Origin: Pseudomonadota bacterium
GTDB taxonomy: Bacteria; Pseudomonadota; Gammaproteobacteria; Steroidobacterales; Steroidobacteraceae
Direction: 5' to 3'
NCBI GenBank assembly: GCA_003242495.1
Contig: QGUO01000213.1
Location: 1-6,386, forward strand
DNA length: 6,386 bases
Positions 5,840 to 6,386 of the stretch are shown in pieces. A program made the translations under genes and the position numbers. Below the pieces are notes generated by a model, which was not told the origin of the DNA, ran no database searches, and saw only the letters and a list, made by a program, of their open reading frames with translations. The stretch's first letter is position 1, and each line of letters opens with the position of its first letter.

Positions 5840-6386
5840 TCAGCGCCGCGATGCGCGCCCGGCGCCTTGCGCCGCCTTGCGGCGCTTGGCTGCCGGCTTG
5901 GCCGGGCGGCTGCGCGTCGCCTGCTTCTTCGCGGCCACCTTGCGCGCCGCGGCTGCCGTGCGCGTCCTGCCGCCCGACTTCGCCCGGACGGCCGGTCTCG
6001 CGGACGCGGCAGTGCGCTTGCTCCGCTGCTTGCTGGGCGACGCACGCTTGCCGGCGGCGGCCGCGGGCTTGACGGCTTTGACGGGCTTGGCCGGCGTGGC
6101 GCTCGCCCGACGCGCGGTCCGCGCAGGGCGCTTTGCTGCCGCCTTGGTGGTCGCCTTGGCCGTCACCTTGGTGGTCTTCTTCGCGGTCTTCTTGGCCGCC
6201 GTCTTGGTGGTCGTCTTGGCGGCTGCCTTGGCCGTCGTCTTGCTGGTCTTCTTGGCGGCCGCCTTGGCCGTCGTCTTGCTGGTCTTCTTGGCGGCCGCCT
6301 TGGCCGTCGTCTTGGCACGCGCCCTCACGGTGGTCTTCGCCTTGGGCGACTTGCGCCGCAGCTGCTCCGCGACGGCACTGCCGAGG
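5840..6386 (-). CDS. Histone H1-like Lys/Ala/Thr-rich DNA-binding protein, probably 5'-partial
   Basis: A very basic, low-complexity protein made of Lys, Ala, Thr and Arg, with AAAK, KKT and TAK-type motifs. This is the composition of bacterial histone H1-like proteins such as AlgP and related C-terminal tails, expected to bind DNA or RNA through charge. The residues nearest the right edge (LGSAVAEQLRRKSPKAKTT) are in frame and without a stop to base 6386, so the gene probably starts outside the window. If it starts inside, GTG at 6328 is the first plausible start, giving 162 residues. The first 70 residues from that point are Lys/Ala/Thr-rich and periodic; the last 90 become Arg-, Pro- and Ser-rich. 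No globular domain is visible in the window, though one could lie upstream. Its 5' part in the window carries the 36-bp tandem repeat. A GC-rich hairpin follows its stop. The class is fairly sure; the exact family and role are not. Confidence 0.8.
   Translation of the reverse strand, partial: LGSAVAEQLRRKSPKAKTTVRARAKTTAKAAAKKTSKTTAKAAAKKTSKTTAKAAAKTTTKTAAKKTAKKTTKVTAKATTKAAAKRPARTARRASATPAKPVKAVKPAAAAGKRASPSKQRSKRTAASARPAVRAKSGGRTRTAAAARKVAAKKQATRSRPAKPAAKRRKAAQGAGRASRR
6225..6314. repeat. 36-bp direct tandem repeat, 2.5 perfect copies, inside the histone-like gene
   Basis: Bases 6225-6260 and 6261-6296 are identical over 36 bp, and 6297-6314 repeats the first 18 bp before the identity ends at 6315. 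On the minus strand the unit encodes a 12-residue period of the type KKTSKTTAKAAA. Because 36 is a multiple of three, gain or loss of a unit would change the length of the basic tail without shifting the frame. Weaker, degenerate versions of the same period continue towards 6150. Confidence 0.93.

Noticed and set aside
5731..6045. A 104-codon minus-strand frame in and after the histone-like gene
   Set aside because: An Arg/Ala/Ser/Pro-rich frame-shifted reading of the basic repeat region; no independent evidence supports it.
6150..6320. Tandem repeat considered as a CRISPR array
   Set aside because: The copies are directly adjacent with no unique spacers and continue a coding frame, so this is an in-gene repeat.

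Overview
The window reads as chromosomal DNA from a GC-rich proteobacterium, most likely a gammaproteobacterium of the Xanthomonadales/Nevskiales/Steroidobacterales kind. That placement is inferred from three things: a PlsB-type glycerol-3-phosphate acyltransferase, an outer-membrane phospholipase A, and an AlgP-like lysine/alanine-rich histone-like protein. All six genes lie on the minus strand and are packed closely. No RNA gene, insertion sequence, CRISPR array or phage gene is visible.

In transcription order (right to left) the layout is as follows. A histone H1-like Lys/Ala/Thr-rich protein runs off the right edge (6386 to 5840) and contains a 36-bp tandem repeat. Next comes a 138-bp intergenic region with a GC-rich hairpin after the histone-like gene and a 9-bp inverted repeat that coincides with a possible nadE promoter. 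nadE (glutamine-dependent NAD+ synthetase, 5701 to 4079) is complete, with both its glutaminase and synthetase active sites. After a 166-bp gap without a gene comes a tight cluster: a small alpha/beta hydrolase (3912 to 3361), a 69-residue lipoprotein overlapping its 3' end by 16 bp (3376 to 3167), plsB (3148 to 611, 18 bp downstream), and pldA (591 to beyond the left edge, 19 bp downstream of plsB).

The clearest functional theme is phospholipid turnover. PlsB commits acyl groups to phospholipid at the inner membrane, and OMPLA (PldA) removes acyl chains from phospholipid that appears in the outer leaflet of the outer membrane. The short spacings suggest that hydrolase, lipoprotein, plsB and pldA are co-transcribed. 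The hydrolase and lipoprotein have no assigned role, but their position makes a link to envelope lipid metabolism a reasonable hypothesis.

No clearly new biological system is seen. The items most worth a second look are the uncharacterised lipoprotein/hydrolase pair in front of plsB-pldA, the inverted repeat before nadE, and the repeat in the histone-like gene. The long open frames on the plus strand opposite plsB and nadE are best explained as GC-driven shadows.
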